DNA from: an uncultured Sediminibacterium sp.
Lineage (GTDB): Bacteria > Bacteroidota > Bacteroidia > Chitinophagales > Chitinophagaceae
NCBI RefSeq assembly: GCF_946481145.1
Contig: NZ_CAMLMJ010000006.1
Location: 91,608-155,607 of the forward strand
DNA: 64,000 bases
Direction: 5' to 3'
Below the pieces are notes generated by a model. The model was not told the origin of the DNA. It did no database searches and was given only the letters and a program-made list of their open reading frames with translations. The translations under genes and the position numbers were made by a program. This document shows, piece by piece, positions 1-8,514 of this stretch. Within the stretch, counting starts at the first letter, position 1. The number at the start of each line of letters is the position of its first letter.

Positions 1-1
1 T

Positions 2-2851
2 GATCAAGCGCTTATTAATCGAAGGGTTTCAACCAATCTACTGGATAGGATCGATGGGGTGACCCCGGGTGTATTATTTTATAGCAATACAGGGGAAGAA
101 AGGTTTAATATTCGTGGCCGAAGCACGTTTGAGCGCATTGGAGGACAGGCAGATCCAATGATTGTACTGGATAACTTTCCCTACGAAGGTGATATCAATA
201 GTATAAACCCTAATGATATTGAATCTATAACTGTATTAAAGGATGCAGCGGCAGCATCTATATGGGGAGCGCGATCAGCCAATGGGGTAGTCGTAATTAC
301 TACTAAAAAGGCAAAGTTTAACCAACCCCTACAAATCGATTTTACCCAAAATTATACCCGGATCGACCGACCTGATCTTTATTCAAGTCGAAGCTACCTT
401 TCATCCAAGGATTATATAGCGGCAGAAAGTTTCCTATTTGGCAGGGGATATTATAATTTCTCCCTAAATAATACTACAACGAGACCCGCCATTACGCCTG
501 TAGTGGAACTGTTGAATAAGCAAAAGAATGGACTTATAAGTCTGGCGCAACTTGATCAGGAACTTAGTGCATTAAGCCAGTTCGATTTAAGGGATCAGTA
601 CAATCTTTATCTGTATAGACCCGAACAACAACTCCAAACTGCTTTGTCCATGCGTGGTGGGTCCACCAATCACCAGTACGTACTATCTTTTGGTTATGAC
701 CGCAATCTTGAAGCACTGCAGTTTAATCAGCAGGAAAGAACCACATTTCAGACCCAGCAGGTAATCAGACTTACACCAAAATTAACTTTTACAGGTTCGG
801 TTTATTTCATGCATAATAAAAGGGAGCAACCCAATGGTTATTCCTATAGAGGCACTGCAAGCAATTATATCGGTAGCAACCAGCTTTATCCTTATGCATT
901 GTTGGCCGATGCTAATGCTAATCCACTCTCAACGGTTAAGGATTTACGCAGCAATTATATTGATAGTGTGGAATCCCTTGGTTTTTTACCCTGGCACTTT
1001 AGTATGCTTGATGAGATTACCGCCACCCAAAACACCATTACCAGTAAGAACCTGATCAGCAGGGCAGGTCTTCGTTATCAGGTGATCCCCCAATTGGCCG
1101 TAGAATTACAATACCAACAGGAATATCAGACTGTTCTGGGTACTTTACTGCGTAATTCAAGTAGTTATGCTGCCAGACACCAGGTTAATCGTTTTTCTGT
1201 TCGTAATCCAACAACCGGATCATTTAGTTATCCTTTTCCAAAAGGTGGTTTGCTCGAGCAAACTGAATCCATTCTCAATAGCCAAAACCTGCGCGGTCAA
1301 CTAAACTTTCAACAACAAATTCAAAGCGATCATTCGCTAAATGCCATTGCCGGATTTGAAATTCGTCAAAGAAAACAAAATGGGTTTACCCGCAATGTTA
1401 TCGGATATGATGAGGCCTATGGTATTGGCGTAGGAAATATTAATTATCAAAATAGCCAGCCCGTGCATCCATTTGGGAATGCAGTGATTTCTAGTCCATC
1501 TTCCAATATTTCTCAGGTATTAAACCGATATGTTTCTTTCTATGCAAATGCGGGGTATCATTATAAAAGAAAGTATACACTGAATTTAAGTGCCAGAACA
1601 GATGGGGCCAATTTATTTGGCGTTCGAACCAATGAAAAGATCGTGCCTTTATGGTCAGTCGGATTGGGTTGGGAAATCAGTAAGGAAGGGTTTTATAAGT
1701 TCTCAACTGCTCCCTATTTAAAATTAAGGGCCACTTACGGGTTTAATGGGAACGCAGTCAATGCTAATTCTTTGCTAACCGCCCGGTTAAGTACCAGTAA
1801 TGTAACTGGCTTACCAACCGCTTCTTTTGTATCTGCTCCCAATTCGTTACTCAGGTGGGAAAAGGTCAGGACGCTCAATATCGGTGTTGATTTTAGTGCA
1901 TATAATAACCGACTTACAGGAACAGTAGAATGGTATCGAAAAATGGGACTTGATTTAATTCAGGACGCTGAGCTCCCTGGTTCAACCGGATTTACCAGTT
2001 ATAGTGGCAATGGGGCTTCGAGTCTAACCAAAGGATTGGAAATACAACTTAACGGACTTGTATTAAAAGGACCTGTTGAATGGCGGATACATTTACTTGC
2101 CAATACCTTACAAGATCGGGTAGTTTCTTTTGAGAAGCAATTCCTTCCTGTAGAACTAGTGAAGGCAGGAAGCGGCAACCTTGTACCTATGGTGGGTAAG
2201 CCCATGTTTGGTATATGGAGTTATGCATTTGCTGGGCTGGATCCTGCAAATGGAGATCCACTTGGATTTATTAATAATCAGGTAAGTAAGGATTATGCCA
2301 GTATCATAGGGAATGCCCATCCCGATAGTCTATTCTTTCATGGTTCGGCAAGGCCACAGTTTTTTGGGTCGATTCGCCAGGATTTCCGTTATAAGGGTTT
2401 TAGTCTTTCCGTTAACCTGGGATATAAAGCTGGCTATTATTTTAGAACTAATTCGGTAAGCCTTAATTACCAGGAATTAATTCTCAGCCGTCAGCACTCC
2501 GATTATCAATTAAGGTGGCAGCAGCCTGGGGACGAGCTAAAAACTTCTGTGCCTTCTATTGTTTACCCTGCAAATGCCATGCGTAATAATTTTTATACCG
2601 CATCATCTGCTTTGGTTGAAAAGGGGGATCATCTTCGATTACAGGATATTCGATTTGCTTATCAATTCCCAATTCGCAATAAACATCGTAACAACCAGTT
2701 GGAAATATATGGATATGTTAACCAGCTAGGGATTTTATGGCGGGCTAATAAAAAAGGACTTGATCCTGACGCAAATGAACTGGGCGCTGGAGCCGGAGAT
2801 ATTCGTGCTCCCCGCAGTTATTCCATTGGTCTTAAACTTCACCTTCAATAA
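2..2851 (+). CDS. SusC-like TonB-dependent outer membrane receptor, 5' truncated
   Basis: The reading frame is open from base 2, so the gene starts left of the window; the GTG at 59 is internal. The visible part begins in the plug domain (GVTPGVLFY, then [28 protein letters not shown] and [28 protein letters not shown]), which is the SusC/RagA-family plug signature. About 800 residues of alternating beta-barrel strands follow and end in an aromatic-rich C-terminus. The family imports glycans or peptides across the outer membrane with a SusD lipoprotein, and a SusD gene follows 7 bases later. The substrate cannot be told from sequence; the TlpA-like partner downstream gives no sugar-specific hint. 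Confidence 0.93.
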   Translation, partial: DQALINRRVSTNLLDRIDGVTPGVLFYSNTGEERFNIRGRSTFERIGGQADPMIVLDNFPYEGDINSINPNDIESITVLKDAAAASIWGARSANGVVVITTKKAKFNQPLQIDFTQNYTRIDRPDLYSSRSYLSSKDYIAAESFLFGRGYYNFSLNNTTTRPAITPVVELLNKQKNGLISLAQLDQELSALSQFDLRDQYNLYLYRPEQQLQTALSMRGGSTNHQYVLSFGYDRNLEALQFNQQERTTFQTQQVIRLTPKLTFTGSVYFMHNKREQPNGYSYRGTASNYIGSNQLYPYALLADANANPLSTVKDLRSNYIDSVESLGFLPWHFSMLDEITATQNTITSKNLISRAGLRYQVIPQLAVELQYQQEYQTVLGTLLRNSSSYAARHQVNRFSVRNPTTGSFSYPFPKGGLLEQTESILNSQNLRGQLNFQQQIQSDHSLNAIAGFEIRQRKQNGFTRNVIGYDEAYGIGVGNINYQNSQPVHPFGNAVISSPSSNISQVLNRYVSFYANAGYHYKRKYTLNLSARTDGANLFGVRTNEKIVPLWSVGLGWEISKEGFYKFSTAPYLKLRATYGFNGNAVNANSLLTARLSTSNVTGLPTASFVSAPNSLLRWEKVRTLNIGVDFSAYNNRLTGTVEWYRKMGLDLIQDAELPGSTGFTSYSGNGASSLTKGLEIQLNGLVLKGPVEWRIHLLANTLQDRVVSFEKQFLPVELVKAGSGNLVPMVGKPMFGIWSYAFAGLDPANGDPLGFINNQVSKDYASIIGNAHPDSLFFHGSARPQFFGSIRQDFRYKGFSLSVNLGYKAGYYFRTNSVSLNYQELILSRQHSDYQLRWQQPGDELKTSVPSIVYPANAMRNNFYTASSALVEKGDHLRLQDIRFAYQFPIRNKHRNNQLEIYGYVNQLGILWRANKKGLDPDANELGAGAGDIRAPRSYSIGLKLHLQ

Positions 2852-2858
2852 TTATTCT

Positions 2859-4256
2859 ATGAAAACATATCAATACACAACCCTTTGTTTCAAGGGTTTA
2901 TTATGGGGGCTTTTTCTATTTGCATTTATGTCCTGTCAAAAGCAAAAAGACTGGCTTGATGCGCGGGTAAATCTCAATAGTGTTGTGCCAAGCAGGTTGC
3001 AGGATTATCAGGCCATGTTGAATGCTGATTATATGTTCCAGGGCCAGGGTTTTCTTTCCGTAGTTGGTAATGGGCAATTTTCGCTTTCAGAGGCTGATTT
3101 TAATGCAATCTCAGTTGGAGTGGTACAAAAGGCTTATATCTGGGCCAAGGATATCTATGAGGGTTTGTTTAATTCAGACTGGGAAGCCCAATATAAAATG
3201 GTCGCCGTTTCCAATGTCTGTTTAGAAGGACTTGAAAAAATACAACCCTCTGCTACCACAAAGGCAGATTATGATCAAGTGAAGGGATCTGCTCACTTTT
3301 ACCGTGGACTTGCCTTTTATCAATTGCTACAAGTATATGCGCCGCACTATTTAGCATCAAGCGCTTCTACAGACTTCGGAATACCTCTTCGGCTTTCATC
3401 AGACGTCAACTTAAAATATAACCGTTCCAGCGTAAAGGATTGTTATGACCAGATTATCAAAGATTTGGAAACATCCATTTCTCTTTTGTCAGATCAATCC
3501 AATGTACAAGTGCAGCCTACCAAAACTGCTGCAAAAGCATTATTGGCGAGGATTTACCTGGTGATGGAAAAATGGAACGAAGCGGCACAATTGGCAGGAG
3601 AAGTGTTGACTACAAATTCAAGTTTGCTTGACTTTAATACCCTTTCAGTCAGTTCCAGTATACCCTTTCCCACACTACAAAACAAACATCCGGAAGTGAT
3701 TCATTATCAGCAGATGGATTTTTTCAGCGGATATTCATCCAACAACACCGTATTTGATTCGCTATTGTATCAATCTTATGCATTAAATGATTTGCGGCGA
3801 GCCATCTTTTTCAGACTTGTAAGTGGCAAGCCCATATTTAAGGGATATTATACAGGGATCACCGGGGTTCCTTTTGGTGGAATAGCAACGAATGAAGTCT
3901 ATTTAATTCGTTCTGAAGCGCTTGCCAGAACCGGTAATATTAATATGGCCATGCAGGTGCTCAATGAGTTACTTCAAAAAAGATGGCGAACTGGTACTTA
4001 TGTGCCAATAACAGCGAGTAATCAAGACGAAGCAGTTAAAAAAATTATTGAAGAAAGGCGAAAGGAATTGCCTTTTACCGGGAATCTTGTCTGGACGGAT
4101 CTTCGACGACTTAATTCAGATAGCCGATTTGCAAAAACGCTAAAAAGGGTAGTAGGTAGTTCCATCTATGAATTACTACCCAATAGTATCCGCTATGTTT
4201 TACCTATTCCCGATGTTGAAATCAAACTTACTGGGATCACACAAAATCCAAGATGA
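2859..4256 (+). CDS. SusD/RagB-like surface lipoprotein
   Basis: 465 aa. The start is the ATG at 2859, just after the SusC stop. It opens with a short signal and lipobox (LFAFMSCQK), placing the mature protein on a lipid-anchored Cys. The rest is the alpha-helical SusD type, with TPR-like stretches (KGSAHFYRGLAFYQLLQVYA; KAALARIYLVMEKWNEAAQLA) and the usual late NEVYLIRSEALARTGN and IIEERRKELPFTG motifs. SusD proteins cap the SusC barrel and bind the substrate. The gene overlaps the next one by 4 bases (ATGA), indicating coupled translation. Confidence 0.93.
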   Translation: MKTYQYTTLCFKGLLWGLFLFAFMSCQKQKDWLDARVNLNSVVPSRLQDYQAMLNADYMFQGQGFLSVVGNGQFSLSEADFNAISVGVVQKAYIWAKDIYEGLFNSDWEAQYKMVAVSNVCLEGLEKIQPSATTKADYDQVKGSAHFYRGLAFYQLLQVYAPHYLASSASTDFGIPLRLSSDVNLKYNRSSVKDCYDQIIKDLETSISLLSDQSNVQVQPTKTAAKALLARIYLVMEKWNEAAQLAGEVLTTNSSLLDFNTLSVSSSIPFPTLQNKHPEVIHYQQMDFFSGYSSNNTVFDSLLYQSYALNDLRRAIFFRLVSGKPIFKGYYTGITGVPFGGIATNEVYLIRSEALARTGNINMAMQVLNELLQKRWRTGTYVPITASNQDEAVKKIIEERRKELPFTGNLVWTDLRRLNSDSRFAKTLKRVVGSSIYELLPNSIRYVLPIPDVEIKLTGITQNPR

Positions 4257-5311
4257 TGAAAAACAATCTTATACTGATCCTTGGGCTTCTTATTTCCGTT
4301 ACATGTTTTAGTCAAATGAGTAGCTTTAGCATTGATGGTAAAATTGATACCAGTGTCTATAAGGCTCACAGAATGATACTGGTTTACCAGGGCATTTCGA
4401 TGGACTATATATTTGATACAATACTTGTTAAAGGAGATCGGTTTACCTATTCCGGTGCATTACCAGAGGCATCCCGGTTTAAATTAACCGTGGAACCAGA
4501 TACAAGCCTGACCAGCATGAAAGGAAAAAGAAAATTTGATATTCTTTTTTCAATGGAAAATTGTACTGCTTCATTAACCATCAGCGAAAGAAACAAATGG
4601 GCGCTGGAAGGTTCCAACTGTCATATCGACGAATCTTTATTTAAACGGATGCTAACAGAAAGGGTCAAGGGATTAAAAGGAAATGATCGAATTATGCGTG
4701 AGCGATTTTTAATCGATTCCTTTATTCGAGCCATTCCAGGCTCTTATTATAGCCTGATCCTATATGCAGAAAAAGTAAGGACCGCGAAAGAGACTGGCGA
4801 TCTTGTTGAATTCTTTTCCTTGCTTCCGCATGATTTTCAAAATGGCTATACAGGCGTCTCCCTGCTTAGTCGACTAGAAAAGTTGAATCAAGTTTCGGTT
4901 GGTCAAAAAGCACAAGATTTTAGCTCTTCTGATCTAAGTGGTAAAACCTTCAATCTTTCTGAATTTAGCGGAAGGTATGTATTACTGCATTTCTGGGCCA
5001 GTTGGTGCAATCCTTGCAGACAGGAAAATGTTTATCTTAAGCAGGCTTACGCGCGTAATAAAAATGATTCGCTGGTTTTTGTTGGGGTCTCCCTTGATGA
5101 AGACCGAGAAAAACTTTTGAGTGCTATTAAGGCCGATCAAATTGACTGGTTGCAACTTTCTGCTTTTAAAGGGTTTGAGGTTGAAGCAGCCAAAAAGTAT
5201 GGGATTATTGGCATACCCAGGAATTTCCTTATTGATCCGACAGGCAGGATTATTGCAACAGATTTAAGGGGAGATAATATATACGAAAAGATACAATTAC
5301 TCATGCGCTGA
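4253..5311 (+). CDS. TlpA-like thiol-disulfide oxidoreductase (periplasmic thioredoxin)
   Basis: 352 aa. A signal peptide (LILGLLISVTCFSQ) is followed by an N-terminal beta-rich DUF4369-like domain (about residues 25-130), a helical linker, and a C-terminal thioredoxin/AhpC-TSA fold (about 215-352). The active site is WASWCNPCR with cysteines 252 and 255, and the cis-Pro loop is GIIGIPRNFLIDP. Such proteins reduce or isomerise disulfides in the periplasm. Its 4-base overlap with susD puts it in the SusCD operon, a common arrangement in Chitinophagaceae-type genomes. A MauE-like gene and a small Cys-bearing exported protein lie just downstream on the other strand, so the three may act together (inference). 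Confidence 0.9.
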   Translation: MMKNNLILILGLLISVTCFSQMSSFSIDGKIDTSVYKAHRMILVYQGISMDYIFDTILVKGDRFTYSGALPEASRFKLTVEPDTSLTSMKGKRKFDILFSMENCTASLTISERNKWALEGSNCHIDESLFKRMLTERVKGLKGNDRIMRERFLIDSFIRAIPGSYYSLILYAEKVRTAKETGDLVEFFSLLPHDFQNGYTGVSLLSRLEKLNQVSVGQKAQDFSSSDLSGKTFNLSEFSGRYVLLHFWASWCNPCRQENVYLKQAYARNKNDSLVFVGVSLDEDREKLLSAIKADQIDWLQLSAFKGFEVEAAKKYGIIGIPRNFLIDPTGRIIATDLRGDNIYEKIQLLMR

Positions 5312-5320
5312 TACTTAAAG

Positions 5321-5345
5321 GAATGCCGGAATTTCTCCGGCATTC
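5321..5345. terminator. Bidirectional hairpin terminator
   Basis: A perfect 10-bp stem (GAATGCCGGA / TCCGGCATTC) with a 5-base loop lies between two convergent genes. It is followed on the + side by TTTTG. It can serve the SusCD-TlpA operon and the opposing small gene. Confidence 0.85.
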
Positions 5346-5353
5346 TTTTGGTT

Positions 5354-5629
5354 CTATGGATTGGTTGGAACGAAAACCCGCTGCGCTTCACCAATGGCAG
5401 CATAATTGTCCGGATCATTGGGATCGTTAGGATCGCCTAATCCGGTCCACTCATACTCGCAGTTGATGGTCGGATTAAAATCACAAGTACCGGAACCTGT
5501 TTTTTCCAGGAACTCACCAGAGGTTGTCTGGTAATAAACCGGGTCGGTTTTTGTTGTAGTAAACGCACTCATGATGGCAACAAGCATCACAGTGGCAATA
5601 AATAAAGGCATCTTTTTCATAGTGATCAA
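5354..5629 (-). CDS. Small exported Cys-pair protein, DUF6520-like
   Basis: 91 aa with an N-terminal signal peptide (MKKMPLFIATVMLVAIMSAFTTTKTDP). The short mature part has two cysteines (TCDFNPTINCEYEW) and an acidic NDPNDPNDPDN stretch. It resembles the small Bacteroidetes DUF6520 family, whose function is not known; this assignment is by look and context. Its first possible ATG overlaps the stop of the MauE-like gene (ATGA), so the two are probably translated together; a second ATG at 5620 would also keep the signal peptide. Confidence 0.7.
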   Translation of the reverse strand: MITMKKMPLFIATVMLVAIMSAFTTTKTDPVYYQTTSGEFLEKTGSGTCDFNPTINCEYEWTGLGDPNDPNDPDNYAAIGEAQRVFVPTNP

Positions 5630-6102
5630 TTTTGATTTTGCCTACTTGGTTTGGTGGAGGCGTCGGCATTCCTCCATTTTCCGTGGCCAGGAAATGTCTT
5701 TGTGTATAAGATTGTTGTCGTTATTGCAAGGATGGTCAGGGCGCTGTTGACCCAGGTGTGCTGGACCCAGTTTAGCTGGGAGAACAATCCGCCGCAGGGG
5801 CAGGTCGTGTCTTCCCAGGCCGTGAACCTTATAAAAAGAACATAACCCGTAAACAAAAGCATTAATGAACTGGTAAGGACCAATCCCAGGAATCGTTTGA
5901 CTGAAAGTATGAGTAGTGTAGCGGCTATAAGTTCAGTAAAAGGAATCAGGAAAATCAACCAATCAACCAACCATTCCGCTAGGGGTTGGGAATACATGGA
6001 TCGTTTATAGTGGTTAAAGTTTAGCAATTTGGCAAATGCCGTATAGACAAGTACAAAGAGTAATAAAAGCCAGGATGTAGTGATAAATATTCGGCGAAAC
6101 AT
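5626..6102 (-). CDS. MauE/DoxX-like redox membrane protein
   Basis: About 158 aa from the ATG at 6102 (MFRRIFITTSW). The frame is open to an ATG at 6204, but those extra 34 residues do not look like a protein N-terminus. Four hydrophobic segments are visible, with AFAKLLNF early and a late DTTCPCGGLFSQLNW motif containing two cysteines, typical of MauE-type proteins. MauE is needed for disulfide formation in methylamine dehydrogenase; relatives in Bacteroidetes have no proven substrate. The coupled small exported protein carries two Cys and is the obvious candidate client (inference). Confidence 0.75.
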   Translation of the reverse strand: MFRRIFITTSWLLLLFVLVYTAFAKLLNFNHYKRSMYSQPLAEWLVDWLIFLIPFTELIAATLLILSVKRFLGLVLTSSLMLLFTGYVLFIRFTAWEDTTCPCGGLFSQLNWVQHTWVNSALTILAITTTILYTKTFPGHGKWRNADASTKPSRQNQN

Positions 6103-6294
6103 AGGATCGGTTATTGGTATCCCAAAATCGATGTTTGTTGGTAGGGATGCAATACTGAGCATGTCCAAAAAAGCAGAACGTATAACAAAAAAGATTATGA
6201 CCACCCTTTTTCGTTATAGAAATTGCCGAAAACGTTATTGATTGAAGTAAATAAATTTTTCAATCTGCTTTTTTTGGCTTTCAAATCCAAGCAC

Positions 6295-7494
6295 ATGAAA
6301 AAATTGATGACTGCTTTATTTTTTGGTTTGTTGTTTTCAAACTGTCAAAAGGAAAAGCTTGATCCTATAAATCAGTATCTGATGATTATACAGTCCAAGA
6401 TGGCTTCATCGGATTTTAAGCGGATTGATCAAAAAAGTCTTCAATCTTTTATGATCGATGAAGGGAAAAAAGTATTGGTAAGGGCGCGAATGGGGGAGGC
6501 TGAACTGGTTGTTTTGTTCGACAGACAAAACAGGATTGAGTCCGGGAAAATTCTGAAGGTTGGAATGGACAGCTTGATCCGACCAGCCACTGCCCAGGTA
6601 TATTCATTGAATGGAGGGATGACTGAAAATTATGTGATTGAAAATGGGGTGGCACGAAAGGATCAGGTTGTTCGATCCAGTTCGATGCCAGATGACCAGT
6701 GCGATGATTGTACCATTCCGGAATTTATTACGGTAACCAGTTATGCATCCGGAACCAGTGAGCAGTTTTCCTATTATTCGCTTTATTGGATACTCGGAGG
6801 TAGTTCCCCGCAGGATGCTTATTTGCCGCTGTACACTGATTCCGGGGCGGGAGGCGATGCAATCTCTGTGGATGTGATTGAATCAACGGATAAGGAGAAG
6901 ATTGATGTACAAAAGTATATTGATTGCTTTGGGCAGGTATCTGGTGAACTGGCGACTTATACCATTACGATTGCTGCGGACCTTCCCGTTGACCGGAACT
7001 CTTGCGTTTTCTTTGACTGGAAGGACCGGTTTCCCGGGCATGCTTATGTTGAACTGAGTAAGTCCAATCCTTATTCGACTGTGCGTCAGACATTTGGCTT
7101 TTATCCCAGCGTTTCCTTTAAGGTATTAACAGGGCATGATATATATTCAAAAGTAGTCAACGATGGTGGTCATGAATACCAGGCACGCTATACCATTTCA
7201 GTTAGTGCCGCACAGTTTCAGGCAGCAGTGAATAAATTGGTTACAGAAAGTACCCATCCTTACAATGTTTCCTATTATAATTGTGTGAACTTCGCTGTTA
7301 ATGTATTTAATGCCGGAGGTGGTAACTTAAGTGTTCCGCAATATTCTATCCCCGGTTTTGGTGTGCCAGGTGGCAGTAGTTCACCACAAGGATTGTATGA
7401 ACAGATTCGCGGATTGCAATTACAAGGTGTCCCGATGGCTTATACCACCCAACAGAAGGAGTTTATGAATCCCAGCAATGGGCCATGCCAATAA
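6295..7494 (+). CDS. Lipoprotein with a possible permuted papain-like (NlpC/LRAT-type) C-terminal domain
   Basis: 399 aa. The ATG at 6295 gives a clean lipoprotein signal (KLMTALFFGLLFSNCQKEK); the longer frame from 6223 lacks one. The N-terminal 200 residues match nothing I recognise. The C-terminal part has a His in GHAYVEL (residue 249) and a Cys in YNVSYYNCVNFAVNVFN (residue 330). This His-before-Cys order with an N-C-x-N-F motif is seen in circularly permuted NlpC/P60 and LRAT-like amidases or peptidases. The catalytic reading is inference. A small multi-span membrane protein gene follows directly. Confidence 0.6.
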   Translation: MKKLMTALFFGLLFSNCQKEKLDPINQYLMIIQSKMASSDFKRIDQKSLQSFMIDEGKKVLVRARMGEAELVVLFDRQNRIESGKILKVGMDSLIRPATAQVYSLNGGMTENYVIENGVARKDQVVRSSSMPDDQCDDCTIPEFITVTSYASGTSEQFSYYSLYWILGGSSPQDAYLPLYTDSGAGGDAISVDVIESTDKEKIDVQKYIDCFGQVSGELATYTITIAADLPVDRNSCVFFDWKDRFPGHAYVELSKSNPYSTVRQTFGFYPSVSFKVLTGHDIYSKVVNDGGHEYQARYTISVSAAQFQAAVNKLVTESTHPYNVSYYNCVNFAVNVFNAGGGNLSVPQYSIPGFGVPGGSSSPQGLYEQIRGLQLQGVPMAYTTQQKEFMNPSNGPCQ

Positions 7495-7507
7495 AAAATG
7501 TATCCAA

Positions 7508-7888
7508 ATGAAAAATACGCTCTTCAATATTTTGACGCAACCAATCGTACAAATTATTGTGTTTAGCTGGATACTGGTTGGCAGTGCTTATTTCGGGGGC
7601 TTTTACCTTTATTTTCTTGTTGGCGGTATTAGTCACGGCGAAGTCTATGCCATTACCGGTTGTTTAGGTATTGCCGTGCTTGCGGTACAGCAATTTTATC
7701 CCAAGAAAATATTGCAAGCTATTGGATCTGCATGTTTGATTGGTTCCTTATTCATTTTCTATTTTGGGCAAGTCAATGGACCCAAGCATATAAGTTTTAC
7801 AGAAATATTACCGCTTTTAAGTCTAATTAGCTTCTGTGTTATACAGGCGCTGGTATTGCTAAAACTGATAAGATGGAAGAATTACTAA
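7508..7888 (+). CDS. Small polytopic membrane protein, unknown
   Basis: 126 aa from the ATG at 7508; an earlier ATG at 7478 would overlap the previous gene by 17 bases. About four hydrophobic segments are visible (IIVFSWILVGSAYFGGFYLYFL; VYAITGCLGIAVLAV; ACLIGSLFIFYFG; ILPLLSLISFCVIQALVLL). No family is recognised. It sits between the lipoprotein gene and the Crp-like regulator, which it overlaps by 16 bases, so the three form one operon. Its position suggests a partner or immunity protein for the lipoprotein (speculative). Confidence 0.65.
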   Translation: MKNTLFNILTQPIVQIIVFSWILVGSAYFGGFYLYFLVGGISHGEVYAITGCLGIAVLAVQQFYPKKILQAIGSACLIGSLFIFYFGQVNGPKHISFTEILPLLSLISFCVIQALVLLKLIRWKNY

Positions 7889-8454
7889 AATTACTGGAGA
7901 CTTTTAACCCTGTACCCACTGAATTACAAGTTTATTTATTACACCACCTTCCCAAAGAAACACATCGCGCCAACAAGACCATCCTTCATGAAGGAGATGT
8001 GTGCGATTGGATTGCTTTTGTTGAAAAAGGGTTGTTGAAGATTTATTATGAGCTTGAAGATGGTACAGAACGTATTATCTGGTTTCAAAAGGAGGGTGAT
8101 GTTATTGGTTCGATGAAGTCTTATTTCTCAGGGCTGCCTTCGAAATTAACCATCCGAACCATGGAGGAAACACATTTGCGCAAAATCAAGAAAACTGACC
8201 TGGAAGCATTGATGGTGCAGTTTCCCAGTTTTAATGTAAATGCGCGAAAGATCACGGAACAGTATTATAGCCGTAATGAGGATCATGTAATACTACTTGC
8301 TATGCCACCAAAGGAACGACTTAAAAAACTGGAAGAGGAATATCCCTGGATAGTTGATGATCCAAGAATCAAGGATTATATGCTTGCGGGGTATTTGGGG
8401 ATTGATAAGACTACGCTTAGTAAGTATAGGAATGCAAAATGGTTATACAAATAA
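7873..8454 (+). CDS. Crp/Fnr-family transcriptional regulator
   Basis: 193 aa. Residues 15-115 form a cyclic-nucleotide-binding-type beta roll (KTILHEGDVCDWIAFVEKG, GTERIIWFQKEGDVIGS). The C-terminal part has the helix-turn-helix (DYMLAGYLGIDKTTLSKYRNAK). This is the short Bacteroidetes Crp-like type, which usually lacks the conserved cAMP-contacting Arg/Ser set. It has no Cys cluster, so it is not an Fnr-type Fe-S sensor. It overlaps the upstream membrane-protein gene and may control the flanking lipoprotein genes (inference). Confidence 0.85.
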   Translation: MEELLKLLETFNPVPTELQVYLLHHLPKETHRANKTILHEGDVCDWIAFVEKGLLKIYYELEDGTERIIWFQKEGDVIGSMKSYFSGLPSKLTIRTMEETHLRKIKKTDLEALMVQFPSFNVNARKITEQYYSRNEDHVILLAMPPKERLKKLEEEYPWIVDDPRIKDYMLAGYLGIDKTTLSKYRNAKWLYK

Positions 8455-8514
8455 ATAAAATTAAAAAATTTTATAATTGATAAAAATAAAGTATGTTTAT
8501 AAAAAGTCATATTT

